From Gemmatimonadota bacterium (lineage in GTDB: Bacteria > Gemmatimonadota > Gemmatimonadetes > Palauibacterales > KS3-K002), in assembly GCA_020344215.1 (NCBI GenBank), contig CP070815.1, positions 2,987,248-3,051,247 on the forward strand: DNA of 64,000 bases, written 5' to 3'. Positions 27,309-36,060 of this stretch are shown here, piece after piece. The notes beneath the pieces were generated by a model that was not told where the DNA came from, ran no database searches, and saw only the letters and a program-made list of their open reading frames with translations. The position numbers and the translations under genes are program-made. How positions within the stretch are numbered: the first letter of the stretch is position 1; every line of letters starts with the position of its first letter.

Positions 27309-28118
27309 ATGAGTGCAGGCTTTCACATCGCGGTCTGCGGGAGCCTGGTTCCCGACCCGCTGCAAACCCTCGAGCCGGTTGACACACCGGCGGGACCCGG
27401 CCTCAAGAGCGAGATGATGTTGCCCGCGGTCCTCGACCCCTGGGCAGCGCACGCGCTCTACGAGGCCGCTCACCTGGCCAAGAACACGGGCGACAGCAAG
27501 GTCTGGCTGGTGAGCCTCGGCCCCAAGGCGCGGCTCCAGCAGCTGATGATGAACATCGCCCAGAAGGTCCCGTTCGAGCTGGTCGCTCTGGACGGGCCCG
27601 CCGGCGGCTTCAGCGATGCCTATGAGGTCGCAGCGGCTCTGGCCGGCGCGGTCGAGAAGATCGACGGACTCGACCGGCCCCGGCTGCTGCTCTTCGGTGG
27701 CCGCTCGTCCGCTTCCCGTGACGCCGGTGTCACCCTGCAGATGGTCGGCGAGCGCTTGGGCATCACCGACCAGTTCCTCGCCGTCGACAAGCTCACCGTA
27801 CAGGACGACGGATCGCTCCGCGTCCTCGAGCGCGTCGAGGGCGGGGTGTACCAGGCGTCGGTATGCGAGGGGCCGCCGGCCGTCCTCGCCTGGTCGACCG
27901 GCGAGCTGCCCGAGCCGCCCAACAACCCGCAGGTGGGGATGCAGAATATGCGGGCGATCATGCCGGCGCTGCAGCAGGCGCAGCCGGCAGCGGTGAGCGC
28001 TGCGGGCATCACCTATAGGAATGTCGAGGTGCCCCGGCAGCGGCGCGATACGAAGATCGTCAAAGATGTGCCGGCGGAAGAGATCGCTCGCGAGATCGTC
28101 GAGTGGTTGAGGAGCTAG
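27309..28118 (+). CDS. etfB: Electron transfer flavoprotein beta subunit
   Basis: A 269-residue ETF small subunit. The AMP-binding region is visible as VWLVSLGPKARLQQLMM, and the PRLLLFGGRSSASRDAGVTLQMVGERLG segment fits the family signature where ETF-beta contacts the alpha subunit. It accepts electrons from the flavin dehydrogenase with EtfA and gives them to the quinone oxidoreductase encoded two genes upstream. A GAGGAGA box lies before the ATG. Its stop is 4 bp from the EtfA start, so the two are coupled. Confidence 0.88.
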   Translation: MSAGFHIAVCGSLVPDPLQTLEPVDTPAGPGLKSEMMLPAVLDPWAAHALYEAAHLAKNTGDSKVWLVSLGPKARLQQLMMNIAQKVPFELVALDGPAGGFSDAYEVAAALAGAVEKIDGLDRPRLLLFGGRSSASRDAGVTLQMVGERLGITDQFLAVDKLTVQDDGSLRVLERVEGGVYQASVCEGPPAVLAWSTGELPEPPNNPQVGMQNMRAIMPALQQAQPAAVSAAGITYRNVEVPRQRRDTKIVKDVPAEEIAREIVEWLRS

Positions 28119-28122
28119 AGCG

Positions 28123-29151
28123 ATGGAAAAGATCTTATTCTTGACCCATACAGATCCGGACGGTGCGTTGCCCCGAGTCGCGCGGGAGGTGCTGGGCGGC
28201 GCCGTGCAGTTGTCGAAGGACCTGGGCGGCGCACCGCTCGCCGTCGGCCTGGTGGGCGCCGATGTGGGTGCGGCGGCCGACAGCGTCGCCGGTTGCGGGG
28301 CCGACGCCTTCTTGGCGGTGGCCGGCGACGACTTCGGCGTCTCGCGCTACGCCACCGACGCGGCGGCGGCGGAGGCGCTGGCGCGGAAGAGCGAGGCGAC
28401 GCTGGTGGTGGTTCCCGCCACATCGAGGTTCGCGCGGGCGATACCCGGCGTGGCGCTGCGCGTCGAGGGCCGCGTCGACACCCACGTGACGGACGTGAGT
28501 GTGGAAGACGGCAAGCCGCAGATCGAGCGCTGGTACTACCGGCAGCGCATGGTCGCCACCCTGCTGCGCGAGCAGCGGCCCTGGTTCATCCTGGTCGACT
28601 CCGGCGTGTTCGAGCCCCTCGAGGGCGTCTCGGGCTCGGCGTCGCTGGAGAGCGTCCCCGTCGACCCACCGGCGACCCGCACCCAGGTCGTGGGAATCGA
28701 AGCCGCAGCCGGCGAAGCACAGACGATCCGCCCCGACGCCGAGCTGCTCTTCGTCGCTGGCGCCGGCTGGACGAAGAAGCAGGCCGACGGCCAGCCCCAC
28801 GTTCCCGAGGCCGAGCAGCTCATCCTCGGCTTCCTGGAAAAGTCGCAGGCCTCGCTGGGGAGCAGCAAATCGCTGGTCGATCAGTCGGGGGAAGGGCAGA
28901 CGGTCCTGTCGTTCATGAGCCATATGAACCAGGTGGGCCAGACCGGCTCGACCCCACGGCACCCAAAGGGGCTGGCCACCTGCTGCCACGGTGAGGAGCC
29001 CCACGTGGTCGGCTGGCGCTTCATCAAGGAGCGGCGTGCTGTCAACCTCGATCCCGGTTGCGGCTGGGCCCAGGGCAAGGCCGACGTGCTCTACGTCGCC
29101 GACGCCTTCGAAGTGATGTCGAATGTGAACGAGTTGTTAGGGCAGGGATAA
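28123..29151 (+). CDS. etfA: Electron transfer flavoprotein alpha subunit, divergent FAD site
   Basis: A 342-residue ETF large subunit. The N-terminal half has the Rossmann-like ETF fold (VVVPATSRFARAIPGVALRVEG). The C-terminal FAD domain is recognisable from VAGAGWTKK and QVGQTGSTP, but the usual segment PKLYIAxGISGAIQH is replaced by RHPKGLATCCHGEEPHVVGW, with two adjacent cysteines. The final ADVLYVADAFEVMSNVNELL retains the helix that closes the FAD site. It pairs with EtfB directly upstream. The odd FAD loop matches an operon that serves a non-standard acyl-CoA dehydrogenase. Confidence 0.85.
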   Translation: MEKILFLTHTDPDGALPRVAREVLGGAVQLSKDLGGAPLAVGLVGADVGAAADSVAGCGADAFLAVAGDDFGVSRYATDAAAAEALARKSEATLVVVPATSRFARAIPGVALRVEGRVDTHVTDVSVEDGKPQIERWYYRQRMVATLLREQRPWFILVDSGVFEPLEGVSGSASLESVPVDPPATRTQVVGIEAAAGEAQTIRPDAELLFVAGAGWTKKQADGQPHVPEAEQLILGFLEKSQASLGSSKSLVDQSGEGQTVLSFMSHMNQVGQTGSTPRHPKGLATCCHGEEPHVVGWRFIKERRAVNLDPGCGWAQGKADVLYVADAFEVMSNVNELLGQG

Positions 29152-29170
29152 AGAGGTCCGTGATACGGCG

Positions 29171-29518
29171 CTAGGGGGTCCAGATCAGCTCCGCGGTGTC
29201 GCCGGCCATCCAGGCGCGCCAGATGATCTCGAGTTCATCGAGCGGATCATAGGCGACGGGCGCCTCCACGGCCCAGTCGACGTACCAACCCTCCTCGATG
29301 ACCCTACCGCTCTCGCCCAGGTAGTAGAAGAGTGTGTCCACACCGTTCCAGTCACCGACCAACGCCACGAAGTACACCGTGTCGGGCGCGATCCCGTCGC
29401 TGAAGTCGTAGTAGTCGACGGTGACGCCCGGCGGCAGGTCGGAGGAGTAGTCCTCCGGCGCTGGAGAGTCGACACAGGCGGCCAGTAAGACCAGCAGAAA
29501 AAGGACGGTCCTGTACAT
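29171..29518 (-). CDS. Small lipoprotein
   Basis: A 115-residue lipoprotein of unknown function. The signal peptide MYRTVLFLLVLLAAC ends in a lipobox (LAAC) followed by acidic residues. The mature part is rich in Asp, Glu, Trp and Tyr (YDFSDGIAPDTVYFVALVGDW, YYLGESG) and has no match that I recognise. A GGGAGAA box directly precedes the ATG, supporting the start. It converges on the EtfA gene with a 19-bp gap. Confidence 0.7.
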   Translation of the reverse strand: MYRTVLFLLVLLAACVDSPAPEDYSSDLPPGVTVDYYDFSDGIAPDTVYFVALVGDWNGVDTLFYYLGESGRVIEEGWYVDWAVEAPVAYDPLDELEIIWRAWMAGDTAELIWTP

Positions 29519-29762
29519 TTCTCCCGCTGATAGCCGGCGAGGGCCGGGCAGGGAGAGGGCGCGCGGCTCACACTCCGATATTACCCTTCCAGGCGGTCAG
29601 CGGTCCCCGTTGCCGATCAGAACCACTGCTTGGTGTACTGTACGGGGGGGCTTCCGAAGAGCCTCGTGTTTAGGGCCGGCTTCGGTCACACCTCGGCGCC
29701 GCAACGGTCGGAGCGCGGCTCGCGGCTACTGCGGCAGAGGTCGTGCTTTGGCAGGCGATCGT

Positions 29763-30953
29763 TCATTGGTTGATTGCCGGCAGCACGTATCGCCGCATCA
29801 TCTGGTCGTATGTCATCAACGGAGCGTCCCAATAGGAACCGCCGGTGAATGCAGCCACCATGTCGAATTCCGGTACTACGATGATGGCCTGCTCTCCCCA
29901 TCCAGATGCGGCGAAGGCACCTGCGCCGTAGGCCTCGGTCATAGGCCACCACCCGTAGCTGTATCCCTGGTGGCCGTGCCGCGGATTTGTGAAAGTGAAG
30001 TAAGGCGACGCGGTAGCCTCGACCCATTCGCTTGGCAGAACCCGCTCGCCGTCCCAAACCCCGTCCTGCAGGTAGAGCTGACCGAGCTTCGCCATATCGC
30101 GCGGCCGCAGGCTGACATCGCCTGACGCGTAGACGAAGTCCGGCCTCATGAAGTACCATGAGAAATCCGTAATACCCAGTGGTGTGAATAGAAACGCCTC
30201 TTAGACTTGATCCAGGCGCATACCGCTGGCCCGACCAACGGCCTCACCCAGGACGTTCGTCAGTCCACCGTTGTAGGTGAATTGCGTTCCGGGCTCCGCC
30301 ACCATCGGTCTCTCGAGAACAAAGCGGAGGAGATCACCGTCGAAGTTGAATCACCTGGTGAGGTCGTTTCTCGGGTCGCCGATCGGATAGCTCCACTCGT
30401 CCCATTGCAGGCCGGCGGACATGGTGACCAGGTGTTTGAGCGTGATTGCGCTCCTCTGGCCGACATTCAGATCGGCCAACTCCGGAAAGAAGTCAAACAC
30501 CTTCTCATCGACGCCTGCAATGAAGCCCTGGGCAATCCCGATTCCCAACAGTGTCGCCGTCACGCTCTTAGCCACGGAAGACAAACAGTGTTTCGTCTCC
30601 CTGTCGAACCTGACCGGGACCTCGCCATACGTTGGGTGCGTTCGCCCATCGAAGTACTCCTCGAACACGAGTCTACCGTCCACGGTGATCACGATGCCGT
30701 GGAGCAAGTGTCCCGGATTGGCGCGCAGTCTGCTCATCAGGCTGGAAAGGGGAGCCTCGTCCATCCCCACGTCGGCCAACGACGCGGTCGCCCAACCGTC
30801 GTTCGTTTGCTCCGGAACTGTGTAGACGTAATCAGGAGGGGCGGTTAACCCGCCGCCGTCGCCGCAGGCACAGATCGCAGCAACGGCCGTGAGAACGAGC
30901 GAGCGCCGCACCTTAGCGGACGCCAGTTGATGTATGGCCCGGGCCATGAGCAA
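29763..30953 (-). pseudogene. Beta-lactamase-family serine hydrolase with two in-frame stops
   Basis: One continuous reverse-strand frame of 397 codons encodes a serine hydrolase lipoprotein related to its neighbour at 30965, but contains TGA at 30351-30353 and TAA at 30201-30203. The rest remains intact: lipobox region ICACGDGG, SVAK catalytic motif, FTYNGG tyrosine motif between the two stops, SLRPRDMAKLGQLYLQDG and ASGWGEQAIIVVP near the end. There are no frameshifts, so decay seems recent. The stops fall at conserved sites (the partner reads Tyr-Trp-Leu-Arg near the first). Readthrough of both different stops is unlikely; I call it a pseudogene. Confidence 0.85.
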
Positions 30954-30964
30954 GCCTCCTCAGG

Positions 30965-32179
30965 CTATGGCACTAAGGCGGCGCCGGCTGCTGCGGCTCG
31001 CAGCTGGGAGGTTTGGGGGAGTGCAGACAGAAGTATGTGGGTCCCCAACATCACGTAGGCATAGCTGATCGATTGATCGTAGTTACCCCCCGTGAACACC
31101 ACGACCATGTCCAGTTCCGGGATCACGAAGACATACTGCCCGCCCCACCCGATACCGGTGTAGGAGTCCACGACCCGGCCATCGACGGAGAAAGACGTCA
31201 GCCACCACTGGTATCCGTATCCTCGATCCGGCGCCTGCTGCTGAATCGATTCGGTCACCCACCCCTCGCTCACCACCTGCACGTCTCCCCAGCGGCCGCC
31301 GTTCAGATAGAGCTGGCCGAACTTCGCCATGTCGCGTGGCCGCAGTGAAAGGCCGCCGCCTGTCTCCAGCGTCTCACCGTCCGACATGCGGCCCCAGGTG
31401 TACTCGGAGACGCTGAGTGGCGCGAACAGATAGACCTCGGCGAACTCGTCTGCCGCGAGACCCGCAACGTTCTCCAAGATCCTGCCCAGGGCTATCGAGA
31501 GGCCGCTGTTGTAGACGAAGCTCGTGCCGGGCTCTGCCACCGCCGGTTGCTCGAGCGTGTACCTGATCGGGTCGTCGCTCAGCCTCAGCCAGTAGTGGCT
31601 GTTGTTGGGGTCGACGTAGGGATATGTCAGCTCGTCCCAGTCCAGACCCGCTGTCATCGAGAGCAGATGATCCAGGCGCAGGAGGTCCTTGTCCGGGTCC
31701 GTGAATATGTCGGCGTACTCGGCCAGGAAGCTCGAGATCTTCTGCTGCGTGTCACTGATCAGTCCCCTGTCGATGGCGATGCCGATCAGGGCGGAGTTGA
31801 CGCTCTTCGTCACTGAGTAGCAGCTGTGCAGGGTCTCGCGATCGAATGAGACGTACTCGCCGATCGAGGTATAACCCGGAAAGTACTCTTCCAGGACGAG
31901 CACGCCGTCCCTGATGATGAGTACGCTGTGAACGTTGGGATACGACCCGTCGAGGACCAGGGCAAAGAGATCGCGGATCGGCCCGAGGTCGAACCCGTGG
32001 TCGGACAGATGTCCCGTAAGCCAACCGTCGCCGGTCTCCTGCGGTACCTCGTACACGTACTCGAGGCTGATGCCGGGCGGCGTGTCTCCCAGGCAGGCGA
32101 GTGCGATCCCGGCGGCGGCAAGGGGGATGAGCCGGCGTAGAACCGAATAGCGGGGGCTTCGCGTTGCGTACAATGCCAT
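30965..32179 (-). CDS. Beta-lactamase-family serine hydrolase lipoprotein
   Basis: A 404-residue class C-type serine hydrolase. The start is the ATG after AGGGAGG, giving a lipoprotein signal ending in ALACLG. Motifs: SVTK (catalytic Ser and Lys), FVYNSG (YxN), and GWGGQYVFVIPELDMVVVFTGG near the C-terminus, which is shared almost unchanged with the adjacent pseudogene. The two are tandem duplicates 11 bp apart. The enzyme is predicted to face the periplasm; its substrate is unknown. Confidence 0.87.
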   Translation of the reverse strand: MALYATRSPRYSVLRRLIPLAAAGIALACLGDTPPGISLEYVYEVPQETGDGWLTGHLSDHGFDLGPIRDLFALVLDGSYPNVHSVLIIRDGVLVLEEYFPGYTSIGEYVSFDRETLHSCYSVTKSVNSALIGIAIDRGLISDTQQKISSFLAEYADIFTDPDKDLLRLDHLLSMTAGLDWDELTYPYVDPNNSHYWLRLSDDPIRYTLEQPAVAEPGTSFVYNSGLSIALGRILENVAGLAADEFAEVYLFAPLSVSEYTWGRMSDGETLETGGGLSLRPRDMAKFGQLYLNGGRWGDVQVVSEGWVTESIQQQAPDRGYGYQWWLTSFSVDGRVVDSYTGIGWGGQYVFVIPELDMVVVFTGGNYDQSISYAYVMLGTHILLSALPQTSQLRAAAAGAALVP

Positions 32180-32434
32180 GATCGCTGCCTCCCTGGCGCG
32201 TAACTGCTGCCGCCGTGGTGAATGTGCCCGAGCCGGGCGCCATTTCGCGAGTCGGCACGAAACCGGGCGGAGCGCTGTGGATAGCGCGCCGCCCGGTTCA
32301 GTCAATGAAAACCGGCGCGGGGACCGGGCTCGTGGCCATATGGATGCCTCCTCCTTAGTGGCCGCTTGTCCCGATCGCCGCGCCGTGGTCCGGCGGGGGC
32401 CGGACTAGACATCCCCTAGCCGGACGCGAACCTC

Positions 32435-32557
32435 CTAGGACAGGAAGGCCGTCCAGGCCCGGCTCGACCGGTAGGACAGCCTGGTGAGGTACCTGAAGGC
32501 ACAGCACGCCGCTTCCCGCAGCTTCGAGAGTACCGACCTCCGAAGATCTATCGACAT
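32435..32557 (-). CDS. Possible 40-residue basic small protein
   Basis: A short frame preceded by a GAGGT box seven bases before its ATG, in the otherwise empty 560-bp stretch (32306-32872) upstream of the serine hydrolase. The product (MSIDLRRSVLSKLREAACC...) is basic and cysteine-containing with no recognised domain. The rest of this stretch contains nothing else I can support; a 13-codon frame with a strong GGAGGAGG box lies at 32298-32339. Treat as a candidate only. Confidence 0.25.
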   Translation of the reverse strand: MSIDLRRSVLSKLREAACCAFRYLTRLSYRSSRAWTAFLS

Positions 32558-32872
32558 GATTGCTACCTCAACACCTTGCGTCCCAACAGTTTCCGTTGTT
32601 CAGCGCCGGTCTCTCCAGCCCGCCTTCCGTGCCCGCTTTCCTCTTTCTAACCTATAGACGCGCCAGGCGCCCGAAACGTTGCAGCGGCGGACGGCGAATC
32701 CTCGCCCGCCGTCACCCCGTAGTGTACCCCCGCTATTCGCTATCGCCGGCTGGATCGCAAAGGCACCTCCGGGCGCCAGACGGCCCGGCGCCGACCGCGG
32801 TCGGGGTCGCCTCTACCCCGGGACAGGTTGCCGCCTGGCAGCGTTAGCAGCGAGAGCTTGCGGGGCCTGCGT

Positions 32873-35203
32873 CTAGGACCGGAACAGGTACTGGAACTTG
32901 GCGAAGAACTGCCGCTCGGTCTGGGTGAAGCCGCTGGGATCGTCGTAGTCGAGGTAAGCGTGCGTCGAGCCGATGTAGAACATGCTGAACGCGTTCAGCC
33001 TGTAGGTGACCAGCGGCTCGATGCTGAGGGCCCTGTCGAAATCGTCGTACTGTACGACTAGCCGCACGAAGAACTCGCGCGTGAACTGGAAGATGGTGCG
33101 GAGGCGAAGGATGTAGCCGCTGAAGAACTCCTCGCCGGTGTCTGGGTCGTGCAGCTCCGAGTATTGGAGCGAGGGCTGGATCACCCATTGGGTCAGCGGC
33201 TTGAGATCGAACCACGCTTCGAGGTTCGTCCCCACACCCGGAGCAGGGGGGTCGGTGGAGCGGGCGATCCTCTCTCCGTGCGTGACGACGATCCCGGGGC
33301 GCAAGATCTCACTGAACCCGGACTGAACGACGAGCACCCAGTTGTCCTGGTCGTCGAACATGAGGCCTCGGAAACGCTCCCGGCTCCGGCTGTACTCGAT
33401 CACGGAATGCGTGTCGCCCTTCCATGTGACATTGAAGTTGACCGCTATTACGTCGTCTTTGACCAGCCAATCCCAGTTCCAGATCCGCTGGGCGAAGAAT
33501 AGCGGCTGCAGCCGATCGATGATCCGACTGTCTGGAAAGAACTGCAGCCCCTGGATCATCGTGAAGCGGTGGTAATCGTTCCGGTTCTCGAAGCCCAGAT
33601 CGGCCCGGAAGGCCGGGCTCGAGTTCCAGAAGTCGAAGTCGAAGAACCAAGTTCGCGCATCGCGCTCCAGGCTCACGTAGTAGGCGTGGCCCCAATACGA
33701 CTCACCGTCGAACGCGCCCGTGTATCCATCGCCGAACTCCAGGTCGTTGATGCCTTCGGTCAGCGTCGTGTCGTCCGGCTCTCGCGTATAACTCGCCAGG
33801 GCCTGATACTCGATACTGTAATTGTCGAGGAAGCGGATGCGCCCGTCGATACCGCCCGTCGTGCCGGACCCGCTGCCGCCCGCCAGGCGCCGGTCGGTCA
33901 ACAGCGCGCCGAGATACGAATCGCGCCCGAGCGTCTGCTGGAAGCGTCCGATGTTGGACACGCTGCGGCCCGCCATCCCGACAAAGCTGCGCTCCTCGAA
34001 GGGCAGCAGAACCGGCGAGTGCTCGTCCAGAGCGCCGAGGTACGCCAGCGTCGTCCGCCCCATGCGACCCACCAGCTTCCCGGTCAGCAACGGGTCGTTG
34101 ATCTGGCGTGTGTAGAGCACATCGTAGTACGACCGGAACAGCTCGACTCCCTCCTGGAAGAAGGGCCGGCGCTCCGGGAAGAAGAGGGCAAACGTCGTGT
34201 TGACGTCGATCTGGGCGACGTCCGACTCGACCTGGCTGAAGTCGGGGTTGAGCGCCGCTTCGGTGGTTAGCCCGGACGAGAACGGGTAGCGGACAAACAG
34301 CGAGAGCTCGCCCTCCGGGTCCTCGTTGTTGAATCCCGAGCTCGGGTCGTCCGGGTCCTCGAGCTGGCCCGCTTGCGACGCGATCACCGCCGGCATGAGT
34401 TCCAGCGCTCCGCCCGGCTTGACCCCCTCGATGCCGGTCAGTGTCCCGAACTGGCAGACGAAGCACGGGTCGTCGCGATCGATGTGTGCCCAGGTATGCT
34501 GCGCACGACTGTCGCGCGGCCAGGTCCGCCAGAAGGTGGCGCGCCACGTCTGCATGTCGCGGTCCGGGAAGCGCAGACTCTTGAAGGGGATCGCCATCTC
34601 GATCTGGTAGCCCGCGTCGGTGATCTTCCCTTCCGAGTGGAAGATGATGTCGAAACTGGCCTCCTCGCCTGCGTTCGCCGACCAGCGCGAGTCGCCCTGT
34701 ACCCCCAGCGGGTTCGCGAACAGGAAATAGGCCCACGAGGCGTCGCCGTAGGTGTCGAGCAGGATCCCGAAGTAGTCGTCGTTCCACATCTCGTCTCGGT
34801 CGCGCAGCGAGGCGCGGATGTCGCCCGGCTCGTCGTAGGCGATGAAGGCGAGATAGAAGTTGTCGTCGTCGTAGGTGATCCAGACCTCGCTCTCAACCGG
34901 CGGCTCCGCTCCTTCGTCCGGGTAGTGAACGGCGAAGTTCGTCGCCCGCGCCGCGCCTACCCAACCTTGATCATCCAGCTCCCCGTCCAGATCGATCCGG
35001 CCGCGGGCACGCTCGACTCGGAGCTCCGGCAACACGTTGGGCGCGAACGCGTCCCGCGCCCCAGCGTCGGCAGGGGCGGACGGGTTCTGGGCGACGGCGG
35101 TCGCGCTAGAGATAATCGTTAGCAAGAAAACGAGGCTCGCGCGGGAGGTGTTACGTCGACCGAGTGGACTCCGACACTCCGCGATCGGCCGGCTACGGCC
35201 CAT
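32873..35203 (-). CDS. DUF5916 outer-membrane protein with CBM9-like domain
   Basis: A 776-residue exported protein. After a long basic N-terminus and hydrophobic segment (ASLVFLLTIISSATAVAQ), residues 60-250 form a CBM9-like carbohydrate-binding domain (GRIDLDGELDDQGWVGAA, NFYLAFIAYDEPGDI). The rest is a large beta-strand region, DUF5916, typical of outer-membrane barrels (ERRPFFQEGVELF is its hallmark). The last residues FAKFQYLFRS end in an aromatic-rich strand. The GAGGAG box before the ATG supports the start. Found widely in Bacteroidota and Gemmatimonadota; the role, perhaps uptake or surface binding, is unproven. Confidence 0.85.
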   Translation of the reverse strand: MGRSRPIAECRSPLGRRNTSRASLVFLLTIISSATAVAQNPSAPADAGARDAFAPNVLPELRVERARGRIDLDGELDDQGWVGAARATNFAVHYPDEGAEPPVESEVWITYDDDNFYLAFIAYDEPGDIRASLRDRDEMWNDDYFGILLDTYGDASWAYFLFANPLGVQGDSRWSANAGEEASFDIIFHSEGKITDAGYQIEMAIPFKSLRFPDRDMQTWRATFWRTWPRDSRAQHTWAHIDRDDPCFVCQFGTLTGIEGVKPGGALELMPAVIASQAGQLEDPDDPSSGFNNEDPEGELSLFVRYPFSSGLTTEAALNPDFSQVESDVAQIDVNTTFALFFPERRPFFQEGVELFRSYYDVLYTRQINDPLLTGKLVGRMGRTTLAYLGALDEHSPVLLPFEERSFVGMAGRSVSNIGRFQQTLGRDSYLGALLTDRRLAGGSGSGTTGGIDGRIRFLDNYSIEYQALASYTREPDDTTLTEGINDLEFGDGYTGAFDGESYWGHAYYVSLERDARTWFFDFDFWNSSPAFRADLGFENRNDYHRFTMIQGLQFFPDSRIIDRLQPLFFAQRIWNWDWLVKDDVIAVNFNVTWKGDTHSVIEYSRSRERFRGLMFDDQDNWVLVVQSGFSEILRPGIVVTHGERIARSTDPPAPGVGTNLEAWFDLKPLTQWVIQPSLQYSELHDPDTGEEFFSGYILRLRTIFQFTREFFVRLVVQYDDFDRALSIEPLVTYRLNAFSMFYIGSTHAYLDYDDPSGFTQTERQFFAKFQYLFRS

Positions 35204-35379
35204 CGGTGGCGCTCCTCTCCAGCTGTCTAGCGATCAGCAGGACTGTCGCACTTTTAGACGCTCGAACGAGCTGGTCCGTTGTTGGGGGCTCAGCTGCGCG
35301 GGTCAGGCCGCCTCCTGTCCCTACGGCGGGCTCCTCGGCGAGTTTCACTCGTCGTTTGCGGCGGACGGTATCGCGGTGC

Positions 35380-35407
35380 AAAAAATCGCCGGGCCTTGCG
35401 GCCCGGC
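35380..35407 (-). terminator. Rho-independent terminator
   Basis: On the reverse strand an 8-bp perfect stem (GCCGGGCC with GGCCCGGC, loop GCAA) is followed after two bases by six T. It lies about 150 bp after the zinc-ribbon gene and upstream of the DUF5916 gene, so it separates the two transcription units. The remaining part of the 35204-35558 gap contains no gene that I can support. Confidence 0.85.
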
Positions 35408-35558
35408 GTGCGCGAATGGTGGTCCTAGGCTTGTTCAGGTTTATGTCTGGATGAGGTGGCGTGTCGCGCCGGGCACGTCAGGCCTCAACCTTGGGAAACG
35501 GCGAACAACTGCTTCTATCCCTGAGGGCATCGGCGGATGCCCTCCCAGCCATCGTGCC

Positions 35559-35792
35559 CTAGTGATACGCTACCACTTTCGGCGGTCCCCGCATCCAGTC
35601 ATCCTCATCCTCGACCAGGTGATTGGCCTGGACTTCCGTCCAGCGGACCCGGCGCTGGCAGAACTGGCAGATCACCCAGTCCTTTCCGAATCCGACCCAG
35701 ACGCAGGCACCCACGTTGTGGCAGTGTGGGCATCGCATGATGTGCTCCCTTTCCATTTCTTCCAGCTGCTCCATCGGGGCTAATCGGTCCAT
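35559..35792 (-). CDS. Small zinc-ribbon protein
   Basis: A 77-residue protein with two zinc knuckles, CPHCHNVG and CQFCQRR, 22 residues apart, forming a four-cysteine ribbon. A short helical N-terminus (MEQLEEMEREHIM) precedes them, and an acidic tail follows. The start ATG lies nine bases after a GGAGG box; alternative ATGs just upstream (to 35816) would place that box inside the gene. The function is unknown; such ribbons bind nucleic acid or protein partners. It stands alone, with a terminator downstream. Confidence 0.65.
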   Translation of the reverse strand: MDRLAPMEQLEEMEREHIMRCPHCHNVGACVWVGFGKDWVICQFCQRRVRWTEVQANHLVEDEDDWMRGPPKVVAYH

Positions 35793-35923
35793 CCATTCCA
35801 TCCTCCGGCGTTCCATAGAGCAGGGGGTATACCAGACCGGGCTCGCAGGGCCTAATTCTATGTGGAAAATAGAGTTACGCCGTTCGACGCACCCCGGGAC
35901 CGGGCCCGAATTGGAGGGGGTTC

Positions 35924-35939
35924 GTTACCATTAGGTAAC
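35924..35939. promoter_or_regulatory. Inverted repeat, possible operator
   Basis: GTTACC and GGTAAC flank the four-base spacer ATTA, and a third copy (GGTTACC) lies about 13 bases downstream at 35952-35958. The element sits in the otherwise empty gap between the zinc-ribbon gene and the proline dehydrogenase gene. It looks like a dyad for a dimeric regulator, but no cognate protein is apparent. Confidence 0.35.
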
Positions 35940-36060
35940 CAAGAAGGGAACGGTTACCCCTGTCAGCAGCGGCGCCTTTGCTGAACCCGGGCCAAGGCCT
36001 GGAGGCAGGACTCCGGCGTTGCCTAGTGGTGGAAGACGAAAGCGAGCGGTGAAGCGGGCC

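Noticed and set aside
30201..30353. TGA within the dead serine hydrolase as another selenocysteine site
   Set aside because: A TAA also interrupts the frame, the position is not a cysteine in the intact paralogue, and I saw no SECIS-like hairpin.
32435..32557. RiPP or lasso-peptide precursor
   Set aside because: No leader-processing, cyclase or transporter gene is adjacent; serine hydrolases alone do not support it.
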